DNA of 64,000 nt from Bosea sp. F3-2 (GTDB lineage Bacteria > Pseudomonadota > Alphaproteobacteria > Rhizobiales > Beijerinckiaceae): assembly GCF_008253865.1 (NCBI RefSeq), contig NZ_CP042331.1:1550001-1614000 (forward strand), given 5' to 3'. How positions within the stretch are numbered: position 1 is the first letter of the stretch; every line of letters begins with the position of its first letter. The position numbers and the translations under genes were made by a program. The notes beneath the pieces were generated by a model that saw only the letters and a list, made by a program, of their open reading frames with translations, did not search any database and had not been told where the DNA came from. Of this stretch, positions 18,783-27,542 are shown one piece after another.

Positions 18783-21098
18783 TTGTCCGTCCCTGAACCG
18801 AGCCGTGAGGCGATCCTCGATTTCATCGAGGAGGAGCGCGCCGCCGGCCGCGAGGTCGGCCGCCGCGAGATCGCGCGTGCCTTTGGCCTCGACCAAGGTG
18901 GCAAGATCTGGCTGAAGCGCCTGCTGCGGGAGATGGAGCAGGAGGGCGAGATCGGCGGCGACGGCAAGGAGCGCCCGGTGCATCCGCGTGGCGCGCTGCC
19001 GCCCGTGCTGCTGTCCGAGATCAAGCGCCGCGACCGCGAGGGCGACCTTGTCGCCCAGCCGCTCGAATGGGACGAAGCGGAAAACGGCACTCCGCCGCAG
19101 ATCCTGGTCGAGCGCACCCGCGAGGGACGACGCAAGCCGAACGCAGCGGCCCCCGCCCCCGGCGTCGGCGATCAAGTCATCCTCAAGCTGACGCGACTGC
19201 GCGGCGTCGAGGGCTTCGGCTATTCCGGCCGCGTGCTCAAGATCATGGGCAAGGCCAGGGCCGCCGTGCTCGGCATCTTCCGCGCCCTGCCCGACGGCTC
19301 GGGCCGACTGGTGCCGATCGACAAGAAGGCGCAGGGGCGCGAGGCGATCATCCCCAAGGGCCGCACCGGCGAAGCCCAGGACGGTGACCTCGTCTCGGTT
19401 TCGCTGCGCCGCGAGAGCCGCTTTGGTCCGCCAGAGGCGCAGGTGCGCGAGCGGCTGGGCTCGATCAAGTCCGAGCGTGCCGTCAGCCTGATCGCGATCC
19501 ACGCCCACGGCATCCCGCATGAATTCCCGCCGGCAGCCCTGCAGGAAGCCGCCAACGCGCCGACCGCGACGCTGAAAGGACGCGAGGACTGGCGCGAGCT
19601 GCCGCTCGTCACCATCGATCCGGCCGACGCCAAGGACCATGACGACGCGGTCCATGCAGCGCCCGATGAGGACCCGGCCAATCCCGGCGGCTTCGTCGTC
19701 ACCGTCGCCATCGCCGATGTCGCAGCCTATGTCCGGTCGGGTTCGGCGCTCGATCGCGAGGCGCTGGAGCGCGGCAACTCCGTTTATTTCCCCGATCGCG
19801 TCGTGCCGATGCTGCCGGAGCGGATTTCGAACGACCTGTGCTCCCTCCGCGAGGGTGAGGACCGGCCGGCCATGGCGGTCCGGATCGTGCTCAAGTCCGA
19901 TGGATCGAAGAAGAGCCATTCCTTCCATCGCGTCCTGATGCGCTCGGCGGCCAAGCTCTCCTACCAGCAGGCTCAAAGCGCCATCGACGGCAAACCGGAC
20001 GAGAAGACCGGGCCGATCCGCGAAAGCGTGCTGATGCCGCTCTGGGCGGCCTATGGCGTGGCGGCGCGCGCCCGCGACCAGCGCCAGCCGCTGGATCTCG
20101 ATCTGCCCGAGCGCAAGCTGATCCTGAAGCCCGACGGCTCGGTCGAGCGCGTGATCGTGCCGGAGCGATTGGCGGCACATCGGCTGATCGAGGAGTTCAT
20201 GATCCTCGCCAATGTCGCAGCGGCCGAGACGCTGGAGAAGGCCGGGAGCCTGCTGGTCTATCGCTGCCACGATGAGCCGTCGCTGGAGAAGATGCGCGCG
20301 CTCGGCGAGGTGCTGGCCTCGATCGGCATCAAGCTGCCGAAGGACGGGGCGCTCAGGCCCGTGCTGTTCAACCGCATCCTGGCGATGATCAAGGGCTCGG
20401 AGAACGAGACGCTGATCAACGAGGTGGTGCTGCGGACCCAGGCGCAGGCCGAATACGTCGCCGAGAATTACGGCCACTTCGGCCTCAATCTGCGCCGCTA
20501 TGCGCATTTCACCTCGCCGATCCGCCGCTATGCCGACCTGATCGTCCACCGCGCGCTCATCACCGCGCTCAAGCTCGGCGATGACGGCCTGCCGAAGGTC
20601 ACGACGCTGGCGGAGCTGCGCGAGGTCGCGACCCGCATCTCCGCCGCCGAGCGGCGCGCCATGGCGGCCGAGCGCGAGACCACCGACCGGCTGATCGCGC
20701 ATTTCCTCGCCGACCAGATCGGCGCGAGCTTCGACGGGCGCGTCGGCGGGGTGAACCGCGCCGGCCTCTTCGTGAAGCTCGACCACACCGGCGCCGACGG
20801 GTTCATCCCCGCCTCCACGCTCGGCGGCGACTATTACCGCTATGACGAGGCTGCCCATGCCCTGATCGGCACGCGCACCGGCGAAAGCTGGCGCCTCGGC
20901 GACAAGGTGCACGTCAAACTGGTCGAGGCCGCGCCCGTCGCCGGCGCGCTGCGCTTCGAGCTGCTCTCGGCCGGCCGCACTGTGGCGACAGGCCGCGCTG
21001 GCAAGCGCGGCAGCGGCGCGCCATATGGGGAAAGCCGGCCGGCGAGCTTCGGAAAGAGAGCCAAGCCGGGCCGAGCCGGGCCCGGCAAGAGGCGGTGA
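18783..21098 (+). CDS. rnr: Ribonuclease R
   Basis: The 771-residue exoribonuclease has an N-terminal helix-turn-helix-like region (REIARAFGLDQGGKIWLKRLL), cold-shock domains, the RNB catalytic domain (VTIDPADAKDHDDAVHA with the metal-binding Asp residues; NFGLNLRRYAHFTSPIRRYAD-type motif as GLNLRRYAHFTSPIRRYADL) and an S1 domain near the C-terminus. A basic Gly/Lys/Arg tail follows (GKRGSGAPYG, then RAKPGRAGPGKRR). It degrades structured RNA 3' to 5'. The start is a TTG at 18783. No ATG is suitably placed. Its stop overlaps the next gene by 1 nt in an ATGA-type junction. Confidence 0.95.
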   Translation: MSVPEPSREAILDFIEEERAAGREVGRREIARAFGLDQGGKIWLKRLLREMEQEGEIGGDGKERPVHPRGALPPVLLSEIKRRDREGDLVAQPLEWDEAENGTPPQILVERTREGRRKPNAAAPAPGVGDQVILKLTRLRGVEGFGYSGRVLKIMGKARAAVLGIFRALPDGSGRLVPIDKKAQGREAIIPKGRTGEAQDGDLVSVSLRRESRFGPPEAQVRERLGSIKSERAVSLIAIHAHGIPHEFPPAALQEAANAPTATLKGREDWRELPLVTIDPADAKDHDDAVHAAPDEDPANPGGFVVTVAIADVAAYVRSGSALDREALERGNSVYFPDRVVPMLPERISNDLCSLREGEDRPAMAVRIVLKSDGSKKSHSFHRVLMRSAAKLSYQQAQSAIDGKPDEKTGPIRESVLMPLWAAYGVAARARDQRQPLDLDLPERKLILKPDGSVERVIVPERLAAHRLIEEFMILANVAAAETLEKAGSLLVYRCHDEPSLEKMRALGEVLASIGIKLPKDGALRPVLFNRILAMIKGSENETLINEVVLRTQAQAEYVAENYGHFGLNLRRYAHFTSPIRRYADLIVHRALITALKLGDDGLPKVTTLAELREVATRISAAERRAMAAERETTDRLIAHFLADQIGASFDGRVGGVNRAGLFVKLDHTGADGFIPASTLGGDYYRYDEAAHALIGTRTGESWRLGDKVHVKLVEAAPVAGALRFELLSAGRTVATGRAGKRGSGAPYGESRPASFGKRAKPGRAGPGKRR

Positions 21099-21544
21099 TG
21101 GGCGTCCAGATCCACAGCGCGGAAACGCCTATCGAGATGCGCGACTGGCGCGACGCCGTGGCGCGCGGGCTGAAGGGCCGCTGCCCGCATTGCGGGCGGG
21201 GCCGGCTGTTCCGCGCTTTCCTGAAGCCGGTCGACGCCTGCGAATCCTGCGGCGAGGAACTGCACCATCAGCGCGCCGACGACCTGCCGCCCTATATCGT
21301 CATCACCATCGTCGGCCATATCGTGGTCGGCGGCATCCTGCTCGCCGAGAAATACGGCGACTGGCCGATGTGGTGGCACATGGCACTCTGGCCGGCATTG
21401 ACGCTGATCCTGTCCGTCGCCCTGATGCAGCCCGTGAAAGGCGGTGTCGTCGGCCTGCAATGGGCCATGCGCATGCATGGTTTCGGCGGTGAGCCCGACC
21501 GGCCCGAACGCCAGCCCCTGCCCTCACCTGGACCGCGCGCATGA
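21098..21544 (+). CDS. DUF983 family membrane protein
   Basis: The 148-residue protein has two Cys pairs forming a zinc-ribbon-like motif (GRCPHCGRGRLF and ACESCGEELHH). Two transmembrane helices follow (about YIVITIVGHIVVGGILLAE and MALWPALTLILSVALMQPV), with a Pro-rich tail. DUF983 proteins are short membrane proteins of unknown function, widespread in alphaproteobacteria. The ATG at 21098 overlaps the rnr stop, and its own stop overlaps the nudix start. The three genes therefore form one translationally coupled operon. Confidence 0.88.
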   Translation: MGVQIHSAETPIEMRDWRDAVARGLKGRCPHCGRGRLFRAFLKPVDACESCGEELHHQRADDLPPYIVITIVGHIVVGGILLAEKYGDWPMWWHMALWPALTLILSVALMQPVKGGVVGLQWAMRMHGFGGEPDRPERQPLPSPGPRA

Positions 21545-22275
21545 CCGATCACACCGTCACCCTGACCCAGGCCGAGCGTATCCGCACCACGGTCAATCTG
21601 CGTCCGAAAGACGCCGCGACCATGTTGATCCTCGACCGTAGCGGCGCACGCCCGAAGGTTCTGATGGGCAAGCGCCATCCGGGTCACAAATTCATGCCAG
21701 GCAAGTATGTCTTCCCCGGCGGACGGATCGACGAGGGCGACCGGCGCATGATCGCGACCGGCGCCCTGCCACAGATCTGCGAGGACCGTCTCGGCAAGCG
21801 CTGCCTGCGCCCGAGCGCCGGCAAGGCACGGGCGCTGGCGCTCGCCGCGATCCGCGAGACCTTCGAGGAGACGGGGCTGCTTTTCGGCTCGGCCGAGTTC
21901 GGTGCGCCCGAGAATGCGCCGCCCGGGAGCTGGCACGATTTCGCGGCGCAGGGCGTGTTTCCCGATCTCTCGGCCGTCACCTTCGTCGCGCGCGCGATCA
22001 CGCCGCCGCGCCGGCCGAAGCGCTTCGACACCCGCTTCTTCACCGTCGACGCCGCCGCGGTTGCCGGCAAGGTCGAGGGCATTGTCGGGCCGGATTCGGA
22101 ACTGACCGATCTCGTCTGGGTCGATTTCGAGGAGGCGAAGGCGCTCGACCTGCCGACGATCACCACTGTCATCCTGCAGGAGGTCGAATCGCGCATCGCC
22201 GCCGGCTTCGCGCCCTATCTGCCGGTGCCCTTTTATTGGGAGAAGCGTGGCAGCTTCGTGCGCGAGGAACTCTAA
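21541..22275 (+). CDS. NUDIX hydrolase with an extended Nudix box
   Basis: The 244-residue protein has the Nudix elements FPGGRIDEGD (about residues 58-67) and AIRETFEETGLLFG (about 102-115). They are separated by about 40 residues instead of the usual short loop, as in the NUDT7/NUDT19-like branch linked to CoA or lipid-type substrates. The catalytic REx2EE core is intact (RETFEETG). The substrate cannot be read from sequence. The start ATG overlaps the DUF983 stop (ATGA). Confidence 0.88.
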   Translation: MTDHTVTLTQAERIRTTVNLRPKDAATMLILDRSGARPKVLMGKRHPGHKFMPGKYVFPGGRIDEGDRRMIATGALPQICEDRLGKRCLRPSAGKARALALAAIRETFEETGLLFGSAEFGAPENAPPGSWHDFAAQGVFPDLSAVTFVARAITPPRRPKRFDTRFFTVDAAAVAGKVEGIVGPDSELTDLVWVDFEEAKALDLPTITTVILQEVESRIAAGFAPYLPVPFYWEKRGSFVREEL

Positions 22276-22440
22276 GGGCCCGAATTTCCCGCCCCAGTGG
22301 CCGACAGCGTCATCAGATCGTTATTCTTTCTTGACTTCCCCAGCCCTTTGCGGCATCTCCCACGCCGACGGTTTGCCGGGCTCGCCCGGCCATTTTCTTT
22401 TCCGAGGGCCCTGCGGCCCGCATGGTTCGAGGATAGACCC

Positions 22441-22608
22441 ATGGCCAAGGCCGTGACGATCAAGATCAAGCTGCTTTCGACCGCAGACACCGGCTTCTTC
22501 TACGTGACGAAGAAGAACTCGCGCACGATGACCGAGAAGATGTCGAAGAAGAAGTACGACCCGGTCGCGCGCAAGCACGTCGAGTTCAAGGAGACCAAGA
22601 TCAAGTAA
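22441..22608 (+). CDS. rpmG: 50S ribosomal protein L33 (bL33)
   Basis: The 55-residue basic protein (MAKAVTIKIKLLSTADTGFF, ending HVEFKETKIK) is L33 of the zinc-independent type: the Cys pairs of the zinc form are absent. The gene is monocistronic. A TTGACT hexamer at about 22332 in the 165-bp upstream gap is a candidate -35, and a strong terminator follows. Confidence 0.97.
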   Translation: MAKAVTIKIKLLSTADTGFFYVTKKNSRTMTEKMSKKKYDPVARKHVEFKETKIK

Positions 22609-22636
22609 GGCTCTGCTTTACCGATCTGATCGACGT

Positions 22637-22662
22637 AAAACCGCCCTTCCGGGCGGTTTTTT
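22637..22662 (+). terminator. Terminator of rpmG
   Basis: A perfect stem AAAACCGCCC/GGGCGGTTTT with loop TTCC (22637-22660) is followed by TT. It is the clearest intrinsic terminator in the window, 29 nt past the stop. Confidence 0.9.
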
Positions 22663-22743
22663 GTTGCCTGCGCTCAGGCTGCATCTCTGTTGGCTGAGCC
22701 GATCACCGTCACCCCGCCCGCTCGGCTGGCGACGCCCGGCTGG

Positions 22744-22839
22744 TTAGAGCTCAAGCGGCAGATGCGTGTGATCGGCGATCAACCACGACAAAAAGCCCGT
22801 GCCGATCATCAGCACGGCCACCAGTACGGCCTGGACCAT
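22744..22839 (-). CDS. Small single-pass membrane protein, 31 residues (putative)
   Basis: The minus strand encodes MVQAVLVAVLMIGTGFLSWL followed by IADHTHLPLEL and TAA. It is one hydrophobic helix with a short polar tail. It lies between the rpmG terminator and a divergent 91-residue gene. Shine-Dalgarno support is weak (GGGGGCG at some distance). The clean helix-plus-tail design argues for a real small protein, but there is no homology evidence here. Confidence 0.42.
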   Translation of the reverse strand: MVQAVLVAVLMIGTGFLSWLIADHTHLPLEL

Positions 22840-22960
22840 AACGCGACACGCCCCCGTTTCCCCGCGCGGCAATAGCTAGAATTTTAATGTTTTGTAAATG
22901 AATTTGTTCGGCAGAATCGCGCTCTTGAAGGCTGCATGACGCCAATGGAGGCAGCCCGAC

Positions 22961-23236
22961 ATGGATGAACTCTCGGAGGCCGGGCTGGATCTCGAGCTCA
23001 GCGAATTCGGCAAGCGCCTGGATTCGCTGCTGATCTCCCGCGGATGGAATCCCCGAGCGCGACTGGGCCAGCGTTCGACATTCGAGTTTTCGGCGAAACG
23101 ATATTCGTCGGACACTGTCCACATCATCCTCGATGCCGTCATGCCGGAGGCCGCGGCCAGGGAAATCATGGCCCTTGCGCTCCGGCATGGCCTGGCCGAA
23201 CCGACGCAGCAAGACACCCCATCCGAACGACGCTGA
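22961..23236 (+). CDS. Hypothetical protein, 91 residues
   Basis: The product begins MDELSEAGLDLELSEFGKRL and is acidic and helical at its start, with a conserved-looking middle (FEFSAKRYSSDTVHIILDAV) and a polar tail. I do not recognise a family. GGAGGCAG lies 7-14 nt upstream of the ATG, supporting the start. It is cytoplasmic by composition and has no close partner gene. Confidence 0.6.
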   Translation: MDELSEAGLDLELSEFGKRLDSLLISRGWNPRARLGQRSTFEFSAKRYSSDTVHIILDAVMPEAAAREIMALALRHGLAEPTQQDTPSERR

Positions 23237-23409
23237 ACGGCGCGCCCCGCAGCGCAACCGCCCTCCGCAGACCTCAATAGGCTCAATCGCGCGCCATCGC
23301 TTCGCAGCAGCCGGGTTATTGACTATTCCGGGAAAGCCCCCACCTGATGCGCTTCCGCCGTCGCCCGGATGCCGAAGCCGGGATTGCAGGATAGCGAGGC
23401 CCGAACGGC

Positions 23410-23568
23410 ATGGTGCGACAGTTGCTGAAGCTGCTGGTCGAGATTGATTCCTCACGCTTCCTGACCACGCGCATCGGTGCCGCCCTCGGCGTGCTGGCCT
23501 TGCTCGCGGTCTTCGGCGCTGCCGGTTACTGGCTGCCGGCGGCGATCTCCGGCTATCTCTACCGCTGA
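23410..23568 (+). CDS. Small single-pass membrane protein, 52 residues (putative)
   Basis: The frame encodes MVRQLLKLLVEIDSSRFLTT, then a hydrophobic helix (GVLALLAVFGAAGYWLPAAI) and SGYLYR before TGA. An amphipathic basic start precedes one membrane span. GCGAGG lies about 12 nt upstream. It could be a real small inner-membrane protein. No family is recognised. Confidence 0.48.
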   Translation: MVRQLLKLLVEIDSSRFLTTRIGAALGVLALLAVFGAAGYWLPAAISGYLYR

Positions 23569-24007
23569 AGCGGCAGCTCCAGAAACATGGTGGCCGGCCG
23601 GCGACGGTTCTGAGGAGGCCAGAATTCCGTCACCGACCGGCCGAGCCCTTCGGTTTCCCAGGAGATGCGGCGGACCTGAGCACCCGAGGGGCATTCGGGA
23701 GCGATCACCGGGATCGCTGCGTTGCAACGACCCTTACAATGCAACGTATCCGAATCAATCAAATCCGACCGATTCCCTTGCGTTCATCGATCGTTAACCC
23801 TACCGGCTAATCTTAAATTTCCGCGGGACGCAGCTGACTCTACGGCAATTCCGAAAACAACTTCAGATACTTGCCAACTGCTGCTCGCGCGCAACCTTAA
23901 CGTTCGGCCGTAAGTACGCTTATGCAGCGGATCGCCGTCTCCGAAGACAGCCCGCCGACCCGGCCCGAGTGCGCCCCACCGACCTGAATTGAGCGAAAAC
24001 TGATCGC
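23569..24007. other. 439-bp gap downstream of pleD, no gene seen
   Basis: The stretch is AT-richer than its surroundings between about 23740 and 23920. It contains a small dyad CGTTGCA (23720-23726)/TGCAACG (23740-23746) and several GTTAA/CTTAA motifs. No open frame on either strand looks coding. It may be decayed sequence. Confidence 0.45.
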
Positions 24008-25384
24008 TTACGCAGCGCTTGCGACGATGACGCGGTTGCGGCCGCCAGCCTTGGCTCGATAGAGGGCATCATCAGCGCGCTTCATGATGTCGGCTGAGGA
24101 GGCGTCTCCGGCGCGGCGGTTCGCGACGCCCACCGAAACCGTGACCCTGATGTCGCGCGTGTTGTTCTGGATCGCGAAAGGCTCGCTCTCGACCCGCTCG
24201 CGAATACGCTCCGCAACCTGATAGGCAGCATCGCGCCCCGTATCGGGCAGGACGACGACAACCTCCTCGCCGCCCATGCGGGCAACGAGGTCGATACCAC
24301 GGGTGCAGGCGCGGACGCGGTTGGCGAACTCGCGCAGCACCTCGTCGCCGGCATCATGCCCCCAGCTGTCGTTGACAGCCTTGAAGTGATCGACATCGAG
24401 CAGGAGGATCGAGAGCGAGCGCGCACGCAGCGCCGACTCGTCGAACATCATGGCGAGCCGGCTGGTCATGAAGCGACGATTGTGCAGCCCCGTGAGTTGG
24501 TCCATCACCGCCATCTCCATCGAGGACTGCACGCTGTCGCGCAGTCGCTCGGTGAAGCGCTTCCGGCGCACCTGGGTGCGAACCCGGGCGAGCAGCTCGT
24601 TGCGATCGATCGGGCGGAGCAGAAAGTCATGCGCGCCGATATCGAGACCGCGCAGGATACGGGCGCGATCCTCGACCTCCCCCATCAGCAGCACGGAGAT
24701 GTTGCGCGTGCGCTCCAGCGAGCGCAGCTGGCTGCACAGGCGCAAGCCGTCCTGATCCTGCAGGTCGAGGCTGATGATGACGCTGTCGAATCCGCCGTCG
24801 GCAGCCCGCAGCGCGGCCTGCTGGGCATCGCTCTCGACCTCGACGGCATGGAAGGCCGAGAGCGCGCTCTGAAGCCGCTCGACCACGTTGGGTCGGTCTT
24901 CGACCAGCAGGATGCGGCCATTGAGTCCGGTTTCAGCGGCAGCGGCGGCCAGCGGATCGGCCATGCCGAGCCGAACCGAGGCGACGGCACGGCCGCGCAG
25001 CTCGTCCGTCATCTCCTTCAATCGCGCCAGGCTTCGCACCCGGGCGAAGAGCGCCGCATCGTCGAGCGGCTTGGTCAGGAAGTCATCGGCGCCGGCATCG
25101 AGCCCCTGCAGTCGGTCGCGCGGCTGATCCAGCGCGGTGACCATGACAACCGGAATATGCGCGGTCGCCGGCGTCCCCTTCAGGCGGCGGCAGACCTCGA
25201 AACCGTTCATGCCCGGCATCATGACATCGAGCAGGACGATATCCGCCTCGCCGCGCTCGCAGATCGCAATCGCCTCCGCGCCGTTCAGCGCCGTCACCAC
25301 GCCGAAATACTCGGCCGAGAGCTTGGCCTCGAGCAGCTTCACATTGGCGGCAATGTCATCGACGACGAGGACGCGGGCGGTCAT
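24008..25384 (-). CDS. pleD: PleD-type diguanylate cyclase response regulator (REC-REC-GGDEF)
   Basis: The 458-residue protein has REC1 (VLVVDDIAANVKLLEAKL, phosphoacceptor Asp53 in IVLLDVMMPGMNG). A second REC-like domain follows (ILLVEDRPNVVERL; acceptor region IISLDLQDQDG). The C-terminal GGDEF domain has the active motif MGGEEV near residue 370, preceded by RGID five residues earlier, an RxxD inhibitory site. It makes cyclic di-GMP when phosphorylated. In Caulobacter PleD drives the swarmer-to-stalked transition with DivK. It follows divK by 18 nt in one operon, the classic arrangement. Confidence 0.95.
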   Translation of the reverse strand: MTARVLVVDDIAANVKLLEAKLSAEYFGVVTALNGAEAIAICERGEADIVLLDVMMPGMNGFEVCRRLKGTPATAHIPVVMVTALDQPRDRLQGLDAGADDFLTKPLDDAALFARVRSLARLKEMTDELRGRAVASVRLGMADPLAAAAAETGLNGRILLVEDRPNVVERLQSALSAFHAVEVESDAQQAALRAADGGFDSVIISLDLQDQDGLRLCSQLRSLERTRNISVLLMGEVEDRARILRGLDIGAHDFLLRPIDRNELLARVRTQVRRKRFTERLRDSVQSSMEMAVMDQLTGLHNRRFMTSRLAMMFDESALRARSLSILLLDVDHFKAVNDSWGHDAGDEVLREFANRVRACTRGIDLVARMGGEEVVVVLPDTGRDAAYQVAERIRERVESEPFAIQNNTRDIRVTVSVGVANRRAGDASSADIMKRADDALYRAKAGGRNRVIVASAA

Positions 25385-25402
25385 GGGTTGCTCTTGGGCA
25401 CC

Positions 25403-25771
25403 TCAGGCTGCGCCGGCATAGGCACGGACCGTCTCCAGGAACTTCGCAACCGAGATGGGCTTGGAGAGATAGGCCTCACAGCCTCCCTCCCGGATCCGCT
25501 CCTCGTCGCCCTTCATGGCAAAGGCCGTCACGGCCACCACCGGGATCGCCTTGAGGTCGTCGTCCTCCTTGATCCATTTGGTGACTTCGAGGCCCGAGAC
25601 CTCGGGAAGCTGAATATCCATCAGGATCAGCGCCGGGTGATGGGTCCGCGCCAGCTCAATGGCTTCGATGCCGTCCGACGTCTTCAGGGTCGCATAGCCA
25701 TGCGCCTCGAGAAGATCGTTGAAGAGCTTCATGTTGAGTTCGTTGTCTTCGACGATCAGAACCGTCTTCAT
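25403..25771 (-). CDS. divK: DivK single-domain response regulator
   Basis: The 122-residue receiver domain begins MKTVLIVEDNELNMKLFNDL, with acidic Glu8/Asp9, phosphoacceptor Asp52 in LILMDIQLPEVSG, and Lys in YLSKPISV. It has no output domain. DivK acts with DivJ/PleC/DivL to control CtrA and the asymmetric cell cycle in alphaproteobacteria. It is the first gene of divK-pleD. The ATG at 25769-25771 gives the family length. Longer upstream frames are spurious. Confidence 0.95.
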   Translation of the reverse strand: MKTVLIVEDNELNMKLFNDLLEAHGYATLKTSDGIEAIELARTHHPALILMDIQLPEVSGLEVTKWIKEDDDLKAIPVVAVTAFAMKGDEERIREGGCEAYLSKPISVAKFLETVRAYAGAA

Positions 25772-25905
25772 CAGGCCGCCCTTCATTCGCGCCGGAGATG
25801 CCACCGGGGAGCCGGCGGCCTTCCCAAAATGGTGGCGTCGTTGGATGATTGCAGTAGCACGCGAGCAGTTGACGAAACGCAAACCAGATACGCGACTCCC
25901 AGGCC

Positions 25906-26196
25906 ATGGCACCAAGACTGACGACCGAGGATGCAGAGACACTGGCGTTGCGCGCCCTCGGCTTCCTGGCCGCCGAACCGGAACGGATCGAGCCTTTCCT
26001 CGCCGCAACCGGCCTCGGCCCGGCCAATCTGCGCTCCGCGGCGAGCGAACCGGGCTTCCTCGCGGCGGTGCTCGACCATATCTCAGGAAGCGATTCGCTC
26101 CTGCTAGAGTTTGCCGAAAATTTAAGGCTGAATCCGGAAATCGTCGGCGAGGCGCGCCGCCTGCTCGCCGGGCCGGAGCCGGACGACTTCTCTTGA
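25906..26196 (+). CDS. DUF3572 family protein
   Basis: The 96-residue, mostly helical protein has the DUF3572 pattern LALRALGFLAAEPERIEPFL, then GLGPANLR and LDHISGSDSLLLEFA. Function is unknown. It is restricted largely to Hyphomicrobiales and relatives and is often near divK or dinB. Its TGA overlaps the TTG start of dinB, suggesting coupling. It is divergent from divK with a 134-bp gap. Confidence 0.85.
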   Translation: MAPRLTTEDAETLALRALGFLAAEPERIEPFLAATGLGPANLRSAASEPGFLAAVLDHISGSDSLLLEFAENLRLNPEIVGEARRLLAGPEPDDFS

Positions 26197-27542
26197 CCGC
26201 GCATCCCCTCGCGCTGCGCAGCCTGTGCCGCGACTGCCTGGCGGATCACGAGGCGGCGGGGCCGCTCCGGCGCTGCCCGACCTGCGGCTCGCCGCGCCTG
26301 ATCCGCCACGCCGAGCGCGATGCCTTGAGCCTCGCCCATATCGACTGCGACGCCTTCTACGCCACAATCGAGAAGCGCGACGATCCGAGCCTGCAGGACA
26401 AGCCGGTGATCGTCGGCGGCGGCAAGCGCGGCGTGGTCTCGACCTGCTGCTACATCGCCCGCACCTACGGGGTGCGCTCGGCCATGCCGATGTTCAAGGC
26501 GCTGAAGGCCTGCCCCGAGGCGGTGGTGGTCAAGCCGAACATGGCGAAGTACGTCAGCGTCGGCCGCGAGGTCCGGCAGATGATGCGCGAGTTGACGCCG
26601 CTGGTCGAACCGCTCTCGATCGACGAGGCCTTTCTCGATCTTGCAGGCACGGAGCGTCTCCACCACGCCAGCCCGGCCGTGACGCTGGCGCGCTTCGCCA
26701 AACGTATCGAAGCCGAACTCGGCATCACCATCTCGGTCGGCCTGTCCTACGCCAAGTTCCTGGCGAAGGTCGCCTCCGACCTCGACAAGCCGCGGGGCTT
26801 CTCGATCATCGGCCGTGGCGAGGCGGTCGCCTTCCTCGCCGACAAGCCGGTCAGCCTGATCCCCGGCATGGGGCCTGCAAGCGTCTCGAAGCTGGCGGAA
26901 GGCGGGTTCAAGCTGATTGGCGACCTGCGCGAGGCTCCGGTCGAGAAGCTCTTCCGCATCGCGGGTAAGGACGGCCCGCGGCTCAAGAACCTCGCGAACG
27001 GCGTCGATCCACGCAAGGTCACGCCCGAGCGCGAGACCAAGAGCGTCTCGAGCGAAACCACGCTCGACGTCGATCTCTCAGCCTTTGAGGAGCTGGAGCC
27101 GATCCTGTGGCGGCTCTGCGAGAAGACCTCGAAGCGGCTGAAGGCGCAGGAGCTCGCCAGCCGGACCATCACGCTGAAGCTGAAGACGGCCGACTTCCAC
27201 ATCATCACCCGCGCCACGCGGCTGCCCGAGCCGACGCAACTCGCCGCCCGGCTCTTCACCGCCGGGCGCGACCTGCTGAAACGCGAATGCAACGGACCGC
27301 GCTACCGGTTGATCGGCATCGGCACGAGCGATTTCAGCCCACCCGAGCAAGCGGACCATGGCGACCTTGCCGATACCGCGACGCCGCGTCTCAAGGCGAT
27401 GGAAGGCGCGCTCGACAAGCTGCGCGCCCGCTTCGGCGACGAGGCGATCGGCAAGGGGCTGAGCCTCAGGCTCCCGCAGCGCCGATCGTCCGAGCCGGCT
27501 ATTTCGCGCAAGCTTCCTGAGGAAGAAGATCCAGACGCGTGA
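26193..27542 (+). CDS. dinB: DNA polymerase IV (Y family) with N-terminal zinc-ribbon
   Basis: The 449-residue polymerase carries an extra N-terminal four-Cys motif (Cys12, Cys15, Cys28, Cys31; CRDC and CPTC). The polymerase core follows: HIDCDAFYATIE with Asp51, SIDEAFLD near 145, the GIGTSDF and little-finger region, and the HhH region IPGMGPASVSKLAEGG. It performs error-prone translesion synthesis. The start is the TTG at 26193, which overlaps the DUF3572 stop. An ATG-only model would lose the zinc-ribbon. Its 3' end overlaps the convergent eipB by 44 bp. Confidence 0.92.
   Translation: MTAHPLALRSLCRDCLADHEAAGPLRRCPTCGSPRLIRHAERDALSLAHIDCDAFYATIEKRDDPSLQDKPVIVGGGKRGVVSTCCYIARTYGVRSAMPMFKALKACPEAVVVKPNMAKYVSVGREVRQMMRELTPLVEPLSIDEAFLDLAGTERLHHASPAVTLARFAKRIEAELGITISVGLSYAKFLAKVASDLDKPRGFSIIGRGEAVAFLADKPVSLIPGMGPASVSKLAEGGFKLIGDLREAPVEKLFRIAGKDGPRLKNLANGVDPRKVTPERETKSVSSETTLDVDLSAFEELEPILWRLCEKTSKRLKAQELASRTITLKLKTADFHIITRATRLPEPTQLAARLFTAGRDLLKRECNGPRYRLIGIGTSDFSPPEQADHGDLADTATPRLKAMEGALDKLRARFGDEAIGKGLSLRLPQRRSSEPAISRKLPEEEDPDA

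Noticed and set aside
18645..20912. 755-codon minus-strand open frame opposite rnr
   Set aside because: Antisense shadow of RNase R; it also runs through a dispersed palindrome and the terminator-bearing region.
23452..23727. 91-residue minus-strand protein opposite the small membrane ORF
   Set aside because: Arg/Gly/Pro-rich composition without pattern; the plus-strand frame has a clean helix and a better start.
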